From Mesostigma viride (Eukaryota > Streptophyta > Mesostigmatophyceae > Mesostigmatales > Mesostigmataceae), in the NCBI GenBank assembly GCA_009746045.1, contig RPFO01000154.1:7554693-7618692 (forward strand): 64,000 nt of DNA, read 5' to 3'. Below are positions 31,501 to 44,000 of the stretch, one piece after another. Numbering within the stretch: the first letter of the stretch is position 1; every line of letters starts with the position of its first letter. The translations under genes were made by a program, and so were the position numbers. The notes under the pieces were generated by a model, which was not told the DNA's origin, made no database searches, and was given only the letters and a program-made list of their open reading frames with translations.

Positions 31501-34500
31501 ACACAGACAGCACGAATACGCGAATAGCGCAGACAGCACGAATACTCTTGGACCTGCCTTTGCCGGCAACATGCCTAATGTACCTCAGGGATGCCTCATC
31601 CAGTGTGATATCCATATTGACGCATCAGCGTGCTTACATGCGTGATGTCATGTATGCTGGCATCCGTGCTCAACCTCCCTGTCTTCTACCGGGCTGGCAC
31701 GTCACCGCACTATCCCCCCTGCCAGGTGGACCCTGGAGCTTGACGCGGCGGGAGACATCCTGTACAGTACCGCGCCTGCATGGGCATCGGTCACGGCTGA
31801 CGAGGGCTCGCCACTGTCGCCAGCTGTCGCCTCTCCATCATCGGCAACCAAACAAGTGGAGGGGATACCAAAGACGGCCGACCCTTCTCCGTCCCTGGCG
31901 AGTGCGGACGCTAGCACGATACCAAGTGCGGATGCCAGGATCATCCCTAAAAGTCTGAAGGCATTGGCAGTGAGTGAGCCATCGGGCGTTTACCATACGG
32001 GCGTTCACTATACTCCTCATGATGCTACCGACGGCGGGGATGCGGCCTCTCATGAGGTGGATGGAGCGGCCATGATGGTGCCAGCGTCCACCGGAAAACC
32101 TATTCCTTGTTCAGATGCACACGAGGGGGGTTTGCTGCCAGCAATGCGGAGCCAAGGCGCCCCCCCTCGGCGACAGTGGGCGGACCACTGGCGGCAATGT
32201 GTGTATACCCTTCCCTCTGCCCCGTGCCGGCTGGGTGAGGGCTCATCGGAGCCTGTCCGCTCCCATGAGGGGGAGGGTGTCTTTGTGGGTCATCCACACA
32301 TAGGAGGTCATGAAAACTCTGCTGCACTTGAGAGGGTCCCGAGGGGCACTGTACCAATGGAGAGCTGCGTGCACGTGGTGGAGAAGCAGGAAGCCGCAGC
32401 TGGCACGGGTCCACCTGGCGGGCGCTCTGACCTGGGGAGACCCACCGGCACGGACAGGAGTGTTGACTATACTGCAGTAGTGCATGATGATGATGATGAT
32501 GCGGCGATGGGTGGCACAGCGGGTGGGGTTGCTTCCGTTGGTGCTGACACACGGATGTGTCAGAACAGCGGTGGCGCTGCCCCCGCCGACGATTGTGGTA
32601 ACATATCCTGTATCGATAGTGGTAGCGGCATTCCTCACCCACGCGAGACAGGTCAAGCAGCAGCGGGAGCAGCGGCGGCCGCGGCGGTGGTGGGTGCGTG
32701 TGGGTGCTGGCACCTGCCACTGGACCGGCCGCGCCTGCGCACAGGTGATGCCGTCCTGGTGTCGCTGGGCCGTGACGACATGGGCATCTGGGTGGAGGGC
32801 GTGGTGGCGGTGCAGCAGGAAATCGCGGAGGCAAGCAGGAGCCAGCTTGCGGGCGGCAATGAGACGACAAGCCGCGGTGGGGTGGGAGGCCTTGCTGGTG
32901 TCATCCCTGGTGGATTTGTAGCGGGCGATGTTGCAGTCGCGAGCCAAGACGCGGCGGATCTGCTTGCCTGCGAGGATACCCATGCGAAGGCGGACGGTGG
33001 AGGGCGTTGCGACGGGGAAACAAGGGGAACAGGACAGGGAGGAGCGGGAGAGGGGGGACAGGGAGTCGGGTTGGAAGATCAGGAAATGGAGCGTAGGACA
33101 ATGGACACCTTTGGAGGGAGGGCAAGGGCGGGAGGGGGCATGAGGGAAGGGATGGAGGTCGGGAGGTGTGGGGAATCCGGAACCTGGCAGGCTGGGGTAC
33201 CACTGCAAATGCAGGCCATTGCACTTCGGGGGACCCCGTATCCACCTCAGTCAACCCAGCCGGCGCAGCCACAATCAGCCCCCACTCGGCCCCACTGCGG
33301 CTGCCTGGTGCATGACCTGCTGTCCCCGAACCGCCTTGCTGCGCTACACGATGCTGGCGCACGGGAAACCCTGGCGCGCTGGGTGGCGTCCACGGTAAGC
33401 GCAGCGTAGGTGTCCCCTCTGCGAAGACTTGTTGCGTGGTTTTCTTTGGCTGTCACTCCTTGTCCATCCTTGCCTGTGTTCAGCACCGTATACTGCATGC
33501 CCTCCGCTCCGTATACCGGAGCATCTTACTCAGTTGCATCATGCTCACTTATGGTCACCTTTGGGGCCATACAAATTATTCCAGGCGATCTTATGGCTTT
33601 TGAGATACTTTAGTGATTGTGCCCTGGCCGGCTCCATGACACGCGGAGAGATGGCGTTCCCCTTGGTGCCCGCCGTGCTGAAAGCTTGGTGCAATCGGCC
33701 TCAAGCACAGCACCCTTCGGTTTCCCTCGATGTAGAAACCCGTAGCACCTGGGCATTGCAGACGGGGAAGAGTTTGAAACCTTGCATGGCTTGAACAGAC
33801 TTCTAGCCTCCGAACGGTGGCTCTTTTAGTACACATCTCAAGCATGCCTTGTGGTCTAGCAGTCGGCGCTTACTGTGCGCATCTCCAGCATGCCTTGTGG
33901 TCTAGCAGTCGGCGCTTACTGTGCGCATCTCAAGCATGCCTTGGGCTGTCTGGCACGCCGGACCTTCCTCTGCACCTGACTCCTTATGGCATCCCTCGCG
34001 ATCCCCCCCGTCTGTTTTCGCCTTTTCCCCCCGCCCATGTTGACCAGCTGCACACGCCCAGCGGCGCATCGTCCCCAGTGACCCGCCAGCCCTCCCCTCC
34101 AACGCCCGCGAACATCGTCATTACGGGAGACAGCCTGCTGCTCCCTCTGCTCGTGCGCGCCTGCCTTGACGCCCACCGTGTGAACCCTCACGGAGCAAAT
34201 GCCAGCACAAGTGGCATCCCCGCCACGGAAGGCGAGGGGGAACCGGTGCCACCGCCACCTGTCACCATGCTGGCTTCCCTGGGCGTTGCCACGCTCCTGC
34301 GCAGGGTCCTCCGCAACCTGTCGTTGTCACCACACAACCGCGCGTGGACCTGCCTAGTAAACCACGGGCCCTGCGCTGATGTCAGCGAGCGCGACCCATC
34401 AACGCTGACATCATCCGTGCAGGAGCGATCCATGAAGGGCCCAATGCGTGCCGGCGAGCAGGCCAGGGGGCAGGCAGGGATGGGCAGGGAGGCTGGGTCC

Positions 34501-37500
34501 CAGGGGGAGGCCTTCAGGGTGCTCTCGCCTGGCATGGGCGAGCTCCGGGGTGGGTCGATGCCTGCTGAGTCATACGCCAGCTACTGCTTGAATGCAAACA
34601 AGGTGAGTGCGTGCATTGCTTGTGGCTGCTGGTGGTTGCTGCATGGAATGAAAGGCCTGGGGAATCTCATGGCTCCCCGGTACTGTAGTCACCGAACAGG
34701 AAAGGCAGCGCAGTGGTTGTTGTTGCCTGCTACCTGGGCGGTTTTACTTCCTTGTGTCCGTATGTTCGCTGATACACAGAACTCACATTTACCCGCAGCT
34801 CAAACGATGCAAGTTTCTGGTATTTGCTGCTGCTAATTCTAATACACTTATTGGTACCTGCTGCTGCTAATTATGATTCAATGATTATCCCAAGTGCCGC
34901 GCTTGGTGCTGCTTATGTGCAACACCAAGTGTTCCGTGCCGCTCCAGTGCTGCTTCAACCGTACAGCACCAGTGCTCTGCTGCAACCTTGTCCTGCCAGG
35001 ACCTTGGTCTGACATGGCCTGTCCTAGACCACCCCTGACTGTGTGCCTTCCGCTCTTGTCGCCCGCTGACCTGCATCACTTGGGCGCATGGTACCGGCCC
35101 CAGCTGGTGGACGTGGTCTTGTCCGAGCCCTTCTATCGCCCCCTGGAGGAGCACCTGCCCTGGGACACAGCCATCCACTTCTGGTCCGTGCCAGGTGCCA
35201 TACTTAAGTTTCTTACAGCACCAATAGTGCGTACCTCGTTCGCATCTAACGCCGTCACAGATATTCTGGTGCATGCGGAATGCCGCACTTTTCTTATAGC
35301 CCCCATCTCGGATGCCTGACTTGTTAGTCTTTACCGCCATCGCCAACTTGTTGCCGGTGCCGGGCAAGCCTGGGTGGAATTCTAGTCTTGTGGAGTCTCG
35401 CATCTCACGACAGCCATCATCCACTTGTGATGCTTGCCAGGTGCAATGGTAGTTTCTTGCTGTCTTCCTGGTGTGGGCGGGCGGGTGGGCGAGAAGGGGG
35501 GGGGGTGTCTGTCTTGTCTAGATACCACAGCCACCGTTTATTTCTGGTAACTGTCACGCCGGTGACCATGATGATCCATGTCGACCTTGGTAAATGTGCT
35601 TCAAGCAGTTACCAGTGCAAACCATTTGTTTGTTTCCCTTACCTTTTAGAGGGGGGGGATGCTGGTCTGATTCACAGGTAATGGTCAACTCCCTATTTTG
35701 GTTCGCGTTTACTTCAACCCTAATAAAAGTTCCAGACTAAAGACCTGAGACCTAGACCCTGGTTCCAGACCTAAGGTGTTGAATCCTGGACTCAATCTCC
35801 GTTCCTTGTGCAGTCTGCCATCCCTTCCCGCATCCATTCCCGCATTTCGCTTCGTTTGAGTGCACCTCGCTGCAGCCCTGCCGATCATTCCAATCGTGTT
35901 GTATCGGATCTCTTATTCAGCTTCTTCCCTCCATATTCATTGTGTGCTGTAAAAAATATGCGCAGGTACGAGCGCACCGCACTGCAGCCCGCCCTCGCGC
36001 CCTTCGCACGCGTCGTCCCTGCAGGCGCTGTGCTCATGGCCGCCGCCGTGTCCGCGCCGGTACGCGTCTCATCTGTACAGAGTTTTCACGGATTGGTGGC
36101 ACTTCAGAATGAGCTCTGCACCAGTATACATCCTATCATTCCTATGGTTCCTTTACCTTATAGTTCTCATGTATAAAAGGTGCTGCTTGCTGACCATCTG
36201 CGCCAGTGCTCATCTTCTTATATCAATTATTTACTTTTACCAACTGGCGGCACGGCCTCCCGTTTTATCTCTGCTATGGTAGGACGGCCCTGTCGGGAAG
36301 GTGTGGTGATAGAGTCAATCAATACTGAATGGATGGCACTAATTATTGCTGCAATGATTGATATTGCATCGGCAGATCCCACGGACAAGAACGCCACCTT
36401 GTCCCTTTAAGCGCGGACACTGGGCGCCAAGGATGCCACTAGCTTTTCATCTGTGCTGCTATTTGTCACACACATTAGCTATCCTTCTGTTTCCCACAGT
36501 CATCGCTGTTCTGACAATACCCTGGAACACCTTGGCGATGCTGCGGTGTTTCTACCGCCCAACATGCTCATGGTTTTGCCAACGATTTGTGTACGTTAGC
36601 AGGTTACCTAGCGAGGATTCTATAGTTGCCATCAGGACATGGTATGCCTGGGAACTCTGGGCTGACTTGGACAACCTTAAGGCTGATGCAGACGCCAAAG
36701 CAGAGCCTCGTGTGGACTCGAGGTTGGTGTGAGGCGAGGACGCGAGGATGCGGCTGCGCTGCCCAGCCTAGTCATGGAAAGGGACACGAACCCTTATTCT
36801 CAGGCCCCCAGGGCCCATGGGACCAGTGATATGTTTTCCGGGGTATTGGAAAATACTAGCGCACTTTATAATCTGCCAAGCGGGCCATGGCTTGTATCGG
36901 TGCCTACCATTACTTATATGAGCTAACGCAGCTCACAGCTGATAAGCGCATCGCCCATCGCTGCGTGGCACTGCAGGACCTGCACCGCAGCCGGCAGCCA
37001 TTACGCCAGGTGGAAGGCTTCGACCTCTCCCTGGCCAACCGGCTGCTGGGTGGCTTGCCAGAGCCCAGTCTTGACACATGTCCTCACCGGCATGACGACT
37101 ACGATACTAGTCATCGCAGCAACTCGTTGGGGGATGACCAAGCAGAGCGAGGGTGCCAGGGTGCATGCTCCCGTTTCGGGTGCCCGGGGTGGAAGGCGGT
37201 GGTGGCGGGAAAGTCGTTTCCAGTGCAGCTATGGCAGTGCGGGGAGGGCATTCAGGTATGTAGGGATTAACTAAAAGCATGTAGACTGCGTCACGTGGGT
37301 ACCAATAAGAGATACTGAGGTGTGGTTGTTGCAGGAGATGGAGCACATTTAGCAGGTAAGATGAGTCTGGTAAGGTGGGATGGCAGTGTGTATTCAATAC
37401 AGGCAAGCGATTCATTATACAAGTACTCAAGTATTCAATATTGGTGGTTATATCGTTTTCAACCAGACGATGTAAGAACATTTGCCTGGCACGTCTGCCT

Positions 37501-37853
37501 TTCAGAGTTGCCGTATCTTCTTGCCTTAGTTTTTCCAGGGTAAAAGCCTGGTTTAGAGCTGGGTAACCATGTGGGTGTACAATCGCCCTTCTGTGCTTTA
37601 TAGCCAGGTGTGTCGAAGGTATTGCTGTGGCTTATATCAAGGTATGGCCAGTCAGCAGGCACGCCCCGTATGAATACTTTGCAGTGTTCAAAGCTAATCC
37701 ATAAACGGTCTTGTTATTAAAAGCAAGCTTAATTGAGAAGTAACATATCAGAGAGCAACACGCAGAGCGGCGGGGGGAGGGGGCGAGAGAGAGTGATGGG
37801 GGGAATAGGGAGAGGGAGAGAGAGGGGGAGAGGGGGGGAGGAGGGGGGGCGAG

Positions 37854-37929
<76 letters not shown>

Positions 37930-37941
37930 TAGTAGTAGTAG

Positions 37942-37975
<34 letters not shown>

Positions 37976-40826
37976 CGTTGTTGTTGTTGTCAAAAATCTA
38001 AACATTCAAATGAAAAAAAAAGTTTTGCGATACATCTAGGCCAGTTGCATTCCGCGTTTCCTGGTCTGACTTCTCCATGGTCTTGTCCTCGCAACATCAG
38101 GGGAGTGCTTGTCAACTCGCTCAAGCTAGCCAATTCGTGTGCCAACGCTGTCTCCTTACCCTTGCCTTCTGGCCTTGTGGCCTTCTGGCCTTCTGGCCTT
38201 GTTGCCTTGTTGCCTTGTTGCCTTGTTGCCTTGTTGCCTTGTTGCCTTGTTGCCTTGTTGCCTTGTTGCCTTGTTGCCTTGTTGCCTTGTTGCCTTGTTG
38301 CCTTGTTGCCTTGTTGCCTTGTTGCCTTGTTGCCTTGTTGCCTTGTTGCCTTGTTGCCTTGTTGCCTTGTTGCCTTGTTGCCTTGTTGCCTTGTTGCCTT
38401 GTTGCCTTGTTGCCTTGTTGCCTTGTTGCCTTGTTGCCTTGTTGCCTTGTTGCCTTGTTGCCTTGTTGCCTTGTTGCCTTGTTGCCTTGTTGCCTTGTTG
38501 CCTTGTTGCCTTGTTGCCTTGTTGCCTTGTTGCCTTGTTGCCTTGTTGCCTTGTTGCCTTGTTGCCTTGTTGCCTTGTTGCCTTGTTGCCTTGTTGCCTT
38601 GTTGCCTTGTTGCCTTGTTGCCTTGTTGCCTTGTTGCCTTGTTGCCTTGTTGCCTTGTTGCCTTGTTGCCTTGTTGCCTTGTTGCCTTGTTGCCTTGTTG
38701 CCTTGTTGCCTTGTTGCCTTGTTGCCTTGTTGCCTTGTTGCCTTGTTGCCTTGTTGCCTTGTTGCCTTGTTGCCTTGTTGCCTTGTTGCCTTGTTGCCTT
38801 GTTGCCTTGTTGCCTTGTTGCCTTGTTGCCTTGTTGCCTTGTTGCCTTGTTGCCTTGTTGCCTTGTTGCCTTGTTGCCTTGTTGCCTTGTTGCCTTGTTG
38901 CCTTGTTGCCTTGTTGCCTTGTTGCCTTGTTGCCTTGTTGCCTTGTTGCCTTGTTGCCTTGTTGCCTTGTTGCCTTGTTGCCTTGTTGCCTTGTTGCCTT
39001 GTTGCCTTGTTGCCTTGTTGCCTTGTTGCCTTGTTGCCTTGTTGCCTTGTTGCCTTGTTGCCTTGTTGCCTTGTTGCCTTGTTGCCTTGTTGCCTTGTTG
39101 CCTTGTTGCCTTGTTGCCTTGTTGCCTTGTTGCCTTGTTGCCTTGTTGCCTTGTTGCCTTGTTGCCTTGTTGCCTTGTTGCCTTGTTGCCTTGTTGCCTT
39201 GTTGCCTTGTTGCCTTGTTGCCTTGTTGCCTTGTTGCCTTGTTGCCTTGTTGCCTTGTTGCCTTGTTGCCTTGTTGCCTTGTTGCCTTGTTGCCTTGTTG
39301 CCTTGTTGCCTTGTTGCCTTGTTGCCTTGTTGCCTTGTTGCCTTGTTGCCTTGTTGCCTTGTTGCCTTGTTGCCTTGTTGCCTTGTTGCCTTCTTGCCTT
39401 CTTGCCTTCTTGCCTTCTTGCCTTGTTGCCTTGTTGCCTTGTTGCCTTGTTGCCTTCTTGCCTTCTTGCCTTCTTGCCTTGTTGCCTTGTTGCCTTGTTG
39501 CCTTGTTGCCTTCTTGCCTTCTTGCCTTCTTGCCTTCTTGCCTTCTTGCCTTCTTGCTTTCTTGCTTTCTTGCTTTCTGGCTTTCTGGCTTTCTGGCTTT
39601 CTGGCTTTCTTGCTTTCTTGCTTTCTTGCTTTCTTGCTTTCTTGCTTTCTTGCTTTCTTGCTTTCTTGCCTTTTTGCCTTCTTGCCTTCTTGCCTTCTTG
39701 CCTTCTTGCCTCCTTGCCTCCCCTGCAGCTGCTGTCGGAGCCACGTCCACTGCTCACGTTTGACTTCACGGGTGCCATGCGCCAGCTGCACGGGTGCGCA
39801 GAGCTGCCCATCGTTCGTGCGGGCGCCTGCCACGGGCTCGTGCTGTGGATGGATTACCATGGTGCGCCGTCATCACTCCCTCCGCCATCACCAAGCTGCA
39901 CCGCACGCAGTCCTGCATGCCCTGGCTCAGGTTACAGTGAATGCGGTGCTAGAAGCCATGCTACGAGCCATGCTAGAAGCTATGGTGGCAGTGCTGCTCC
40001 TGGCCATGCTGCGAGCCACGGAGAACGCGCGGCTGCGAGCCATCGGACAGCCCCTGACTTGCCTACCGATTCACATGACGAGGGTCCGAGCCCAAGTATG
40101 CCTTCACATCACTCCGGCCCAACCATCAGCTGCAGCGAGGGCGGTCGAGCAGCGGGTGGTCATGGCACTATGGCAACGGCAGGGATGCCAGAAGGGATTT
40201 TAAGCCAAAGCCCTTTCTCAGGTATGTTGCGTAGAACTTGGTCTTGTTGGGTTTCGGTGAGTGTCCGACATACTACACTAGTACAACGTTGGAATCTGTT
40301 TGCATATGGTACGCCATGACAGTTGTCTCATTTAGTACTATAGCAGTATAGTATTCCGTGGAGTGGGTTTTACCAAGCCATGCGGTGCTTTCACTCGCCT
40401 CGTCTTTGTCGGCTTTCATTGCCGGGCCATATGCATGCATCCATGTCTCCATTGTCATGCGTGCCTGGTGGCGCAGGTAATGGGGCCGTAAACAGGTCAC
40501 CATGGTGGCAGGCGGTCAAAGTATTTCACGAGGTTGTATGGTTGGACAAGCCGCAGCAGCACCGCAGGGGCCACACCTCTATGTGCACGCCAGCTTGCTG
40601 GACCTCAGAACGGGGACCTGTCGATCCCTCAGTGCGAGGCACGAGCCACTCCCTACAACATGGGCAGCCTACCACGGATAAAACTACATCTCCAACCGGG
40701 CACCATGCAAAGAGCTGTCAAATCAGCTCAAGTGGAGACATGGCCAACCAAGGCTCCAGGCTTGTCGTCCGAGCGTTGATGGATGTAGAGGAGGCAGGGG
40801 TCAGGCTGGAATGTGCCCATAAGTAA
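25539..40826 (+). CDS. PRMT7: Protein arginine N-methyltransferase 7 (PRMT7), unusually long
   Basis: Twelve exons: 25539-25804, 28016-28619, 29666-29791, 30189-30527, 31075-31211, 31726-33394, 34048-34602, 35104-35183, 35966-36059, 36932-37255, 39729-40221 and 40477-40826. All joins keep frame, giving about 1,678 residues against about 700 usual for PRMT7. PRMT7 monomethylates arginine in proteins using S-adenosylmethionine and has two tandem methyltransferase-like halves. Half 1: FVQKLNPATGLPEWVHI, SAM motif I VLDIG-TGTGVLSM split by intron 1, post-I VVACELFWPMADVAR, double-E loop SEILDSEFLGEG, VWGQ-LVQSPWL, LSQPFPLFHFDL, ILYSTAPAW and the HWRQCVYTLP loop. Half 2: NIVITGDSLLLPLLV, VDVVLSEPFY, HFW-YERTALQPAL, VEGFDLS, LSEPRPLLTFDF and GLVLWMDYH. 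Extra length comes from low-complexity insertions, about 105 residues in exon 2 and several hundred in exon 6. The start of exon 8 is the least certain border. Confidence 0.87.
26050..26345 (+). repeat. ACAAGTATCAGA-type minisatellite in PRMT7 intron 1
   Basis: About 20 irregularly spaced ACAAGTATCA cores separated by GACA, GAGTATTAGAC and similar. Spacing is too short and irregular for a CRISPR array. Confidence 0.9.
26900..27425 (+). repeat. 20-bp pyrimidine minisatellite in PRMT7 intron 1
   Basis: About 25 copies of CCACCCCTCACCACCTTCTC in perfect 20-bp register, with occasional C/T or T/C changes. It creates Pro-Ser-Thr-His reading frames in all plus frames, which are not genes. Confidence 0.97.
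33834..33942 (+). repeat. 46-bp tandem repeat in PRMT7 intron 6
   Basis: Two and a third copies of a unit containing AGCATGCCTTGTGGTCTAGC, with starts 46 bp apart (33844, 33890, 33936). Confidence 0.88.
37856..37990 (+). repeat. (GA)n followed by (TTG)n microsatellites in PRMT7 intron 10
   Basis: A GA tract of about 70 bp, then AGT and TTG triplets of about 60 bp, just upstream of the 8-bp minisatellite. Confidence 0.95.
38167..39718 (+). repeat. 8-bp minisatellite CCTTGTTG, about 1.5 kb, in PRMT7 intron 10
   Basis: From about 38196 to 39390 the unit CCTTGTTG repeats about 150 times almost without change. The array is flanked upstream by CCTTCTGG/CCTTGTGG variants. Downstream the units become CCTTCTTG, then CTTTCTTG and CTTTCTGG, then back to CCTTCTTG, up to the exon 11 acceptor at 39728. 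Because 8 is not a multiple of 3, every frame on both strands stays open, giving false ORFs of over 500 codons. Confidence 0.98.
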
Positions 40827-41039
40827 TTGTGTGCACATGAACAGATATTCGTATGAGGGCATTCTCCATCGCATCCGGCATATACCCCGCAGCAGCCTGA
40901 TGATGGGCTTTCATTGTAGTTCACCCTTGTCACCAAAACAACCTACATATTTTCGATTGATAAGTATCTTGAAATAAATATGCTACATCCGTTATCTGGG
41001 GGTCAGATGGTTCACAAATTAGACATGGCAGAAGGTTAG
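40827..41039. other. PRMT7 3' flank
   Basis: Short spacer; no clear signal recognised. Confidence 0.3.
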
Positions 41040-44000
41040 GCTCTTGCCACGAGGCTCTTTGCCACGAGCCACGAGGTAGCCATGGCTGACGGCGGAGCTC
41101 ATAACTTTCACGTTTGGGCACCAAATTCGGCTGTGAATATCACAATCGCTTCGTCTTTCAGTAAGCCTACGAGCAGGCTGAGAAGGCAGATGCTCAGCAG
41201 ATGGTCAAGGACCTGCGCAGTTGCCAGCAGAAGCACGACGGCAAGGGGGCCTGGTTCTGGTACAAGCGCCTCGGGCACCCGGACGGCCTCGGCCGGCCCC
41301 ACCGCCACGACGTCCCCGGCGCCCCAGCCAAGCGGCTTCGTACCTGGGCCACGGCCACGGCCGAGGTCGTGGGGACAGCTGCGCCGCCCCCACCCCTGCT
41401 CCCAGCCGCCGCCGCCCGCCCGGCCGCCCTGGCCGGCCCCGCAGGGCCCCCGGCCCCGCCTAGGTCAGCGGCGGACTACCTAGTCCCCCCGCTGGTCGGC
41501 CCACTTGGCGACCCGTCTGACATGCCTCCTTTCACCTCTCGCGAGGTCACGGAGGCGGTCCAGCGCCTGCGGTATGACGCAGCCACCGGCTCTGACGAGA
41601 TTCCGGCCGCAGTTGTAAAACTTGCAGCCGAATTCGAGGACACAGGTGTTATGCTGCTCTTCCGGGACATCTGCAACCGCCTTCTGCTGTCGTCGCAACC
41701 ACCTCCTGCGGCCTGGCAGCACAGTTTTCGCACGATGCTGTACAAGAACAAGGGGTCGCCTGCCGACCCCGGCAACTACAGAGGGGTGTGCATTCAAAGT
41801 GCCCCCCTCAAGCTTCTTATGCGGCTCATCCTGAACCGCCTGCGCACGGCCCTGGACGGTCACCTCAGCGAGACTCAGCACGGCTTCCGTTCAGGTCGCA
41901 ACACAGTACAGGCGCTCTTCGCTACTCGCCGACTGGTGGAGGAACTGCAACGCCTTCAGCCTGGTGAGTCCCCTTTGCACCTTGTGCTGGTGGACTTCAT
42001 CAAAGCCTTCGATTAGGTTTTCTGGCCTGCGCTTTGGGACATCCTCGAGTTGTTCCGGATCCCCCGCCCCCTGATTGCTGTCATCCGCAACCTGTATGAA
42101 GGGTCCACCACTTCGGTGCGCACTTCTTACGGGACCACGCCCCCATGCCCTTTACAGAAGGGTGTGTGGCAGGGCTGCGTGCTCTCGCCCTACCTGTTCA
42201 TTATTGTTGTCGAATACGTAATGATTCAGGCGCGCAAGCGATTTGCCCGCATCGTGGGCAGGGAACCAGGAGTGCAGGTTGCTAACAAATTCTGGCATGG
42301 CGGTGCGGACACGGAGATTCGGCTGGCAGACATCATTTACGCAGACGACACCACCCTCTTCGAGGGCACTGAGCATGTGCAGACATGGCTTGACTGCCTG
42401 GCTCTCGAGGCCCGTGCAGTGGGGCTTGAGGTCAGCAAGAAGACAGAGGCCCTGGCGGTTGGGCTCACCAACCCAGCGCCGCCCCTCTTTCTCCTAGACG
42501 GCTCTCGAGTCCTGTATCGGGACCGCGTTAAGCTGCTGGGCAGCCTGCTCCCCAGCTGCGAGGTTGATGTGGACCTGTCACGTCCGTGATCATTTACGTC
42601 CGTGCACTCAAGAAGTTACGCGATTGCCGTAATCGGAATCGTTACGTCCGACGTTTGGTTGGTTCCGATTCAGTATAGGCCGCAGGCTTTGTTCCTTGGG
42701 CCGGTGTGGAGCGCCGCGCCGGAAAGACCTGAATTTCTAGAGTGACAGTCTTAGGTGACCTGACTTAGGTTCGGGCGCAAGACTTTGGGGCGCAAAGCCT
42801 TGGTGGCTTGCGCAATATTCCGGTGCGTGACATTTGGCAGTTATGAATCTTTTGTATTGTCCAGACGGAATGATGTTCAGTCCATCTGACAAAGCTAGAT
42901 ACGCAGATCGTAGTGTGCGGTGTGCTGGCTCGCACGTGGCTGTCGAACAGACTTGCTCTGCATTTTGCTGGCAGTCTAACTGCACGTCAGGCGGCTTGCT
43001 GGCAAATGCGACAGCGCATGGATGCCGGGATTTTTGGAGGTATTTAGGAGCACAGCAGCGGCCATGGTGGTCGTTGTTCGCTCGTTACTCTCCCTCACAA
43101 CTTGGTGTTGTCGTCAAGGGGTTTAATAGTGGAACAATCCGGAGCAGCCCCCGAGAGTGGTTGCAATGAGTAATTGTCATGAGATTGGTTGACGGAAGTG
43201 ATAACTGTTTGGTTTCGTCAAGATGATGTGTGTATTGTGGGCGAGACTCGGGAAGGAACCCGGTCGTCGTTGGCCAGTGAGCCATAGCTGGGGTAAGCGG
43301 GATAGGTAGACAGGATAGGGGGCGCTAAAGGACATTGCCAGCCGTAAGCCAAGCGGAGCAGTGTGGCGTCACCCGAGGCCTGCTAGGTTATCAAGAACCG
43401 CTTAGCCTTATTTGGACAGTGACGCACAAGTACGACATTATACGACTAGACAACACTTGTATTCTTGTCGATGTCTTTTGAAATTAAATGTGAATGGTTT
43501 GGCTTGGTTTGGTGGCATATCACACACATGATTACAGCTGATAGTGGATGCATTCAAGTAGCGGTAATGATCAGTCCAGGATATAATGGCACGCAAACGC
43601 GACAGACCATCGCATCAGTCCCTCGCCTGGCACGCTTTACGCCAGTACCGGGCCCTGTGGCGCAAGCCCCTGGGCAAGATCGAGAAACAGGACCTGTTCA
43701 AGGTCCTCGTCCTTCCTGTTCTCACGTATGGAGCCGAGACGTGGACCCTCACCGCCGACCTGGCCCGCAAGCTGGACGGCGCGGTCACCAGCATGCTGCG
43801 ATCCATTTACAGAGTAGGATATGCTGCTCATGTCCGCAACGAGGACCTGTACCAGGGCATGCCCTATATCACCAGCACCATTAAGCAACGACGCCTGCAG
43901 CTCGTAGGGCACCTAGCTCGCACCAACCAGGTAGACACCTCACGTGGCCCCCCCGCAGGACTGCGACCAGCCCAACCTGGCCGGCACCTCCTGACGTGGG

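Noticed and set aside
37733-40319. Very long open frames (over 500 codons) on both strands
   Set aside because: They are read-through of the 8-bp CCTTGTTG repeat, which lacks stops in all frames. Conserved PRMT7 exons flank it in phase, so it is intronic.
42834-43169. 111-codon frame within the TG..CA insertion as a gene
   Set aside because: No family resemblance, and it lies inside a mobile insertion with no other coding potential.
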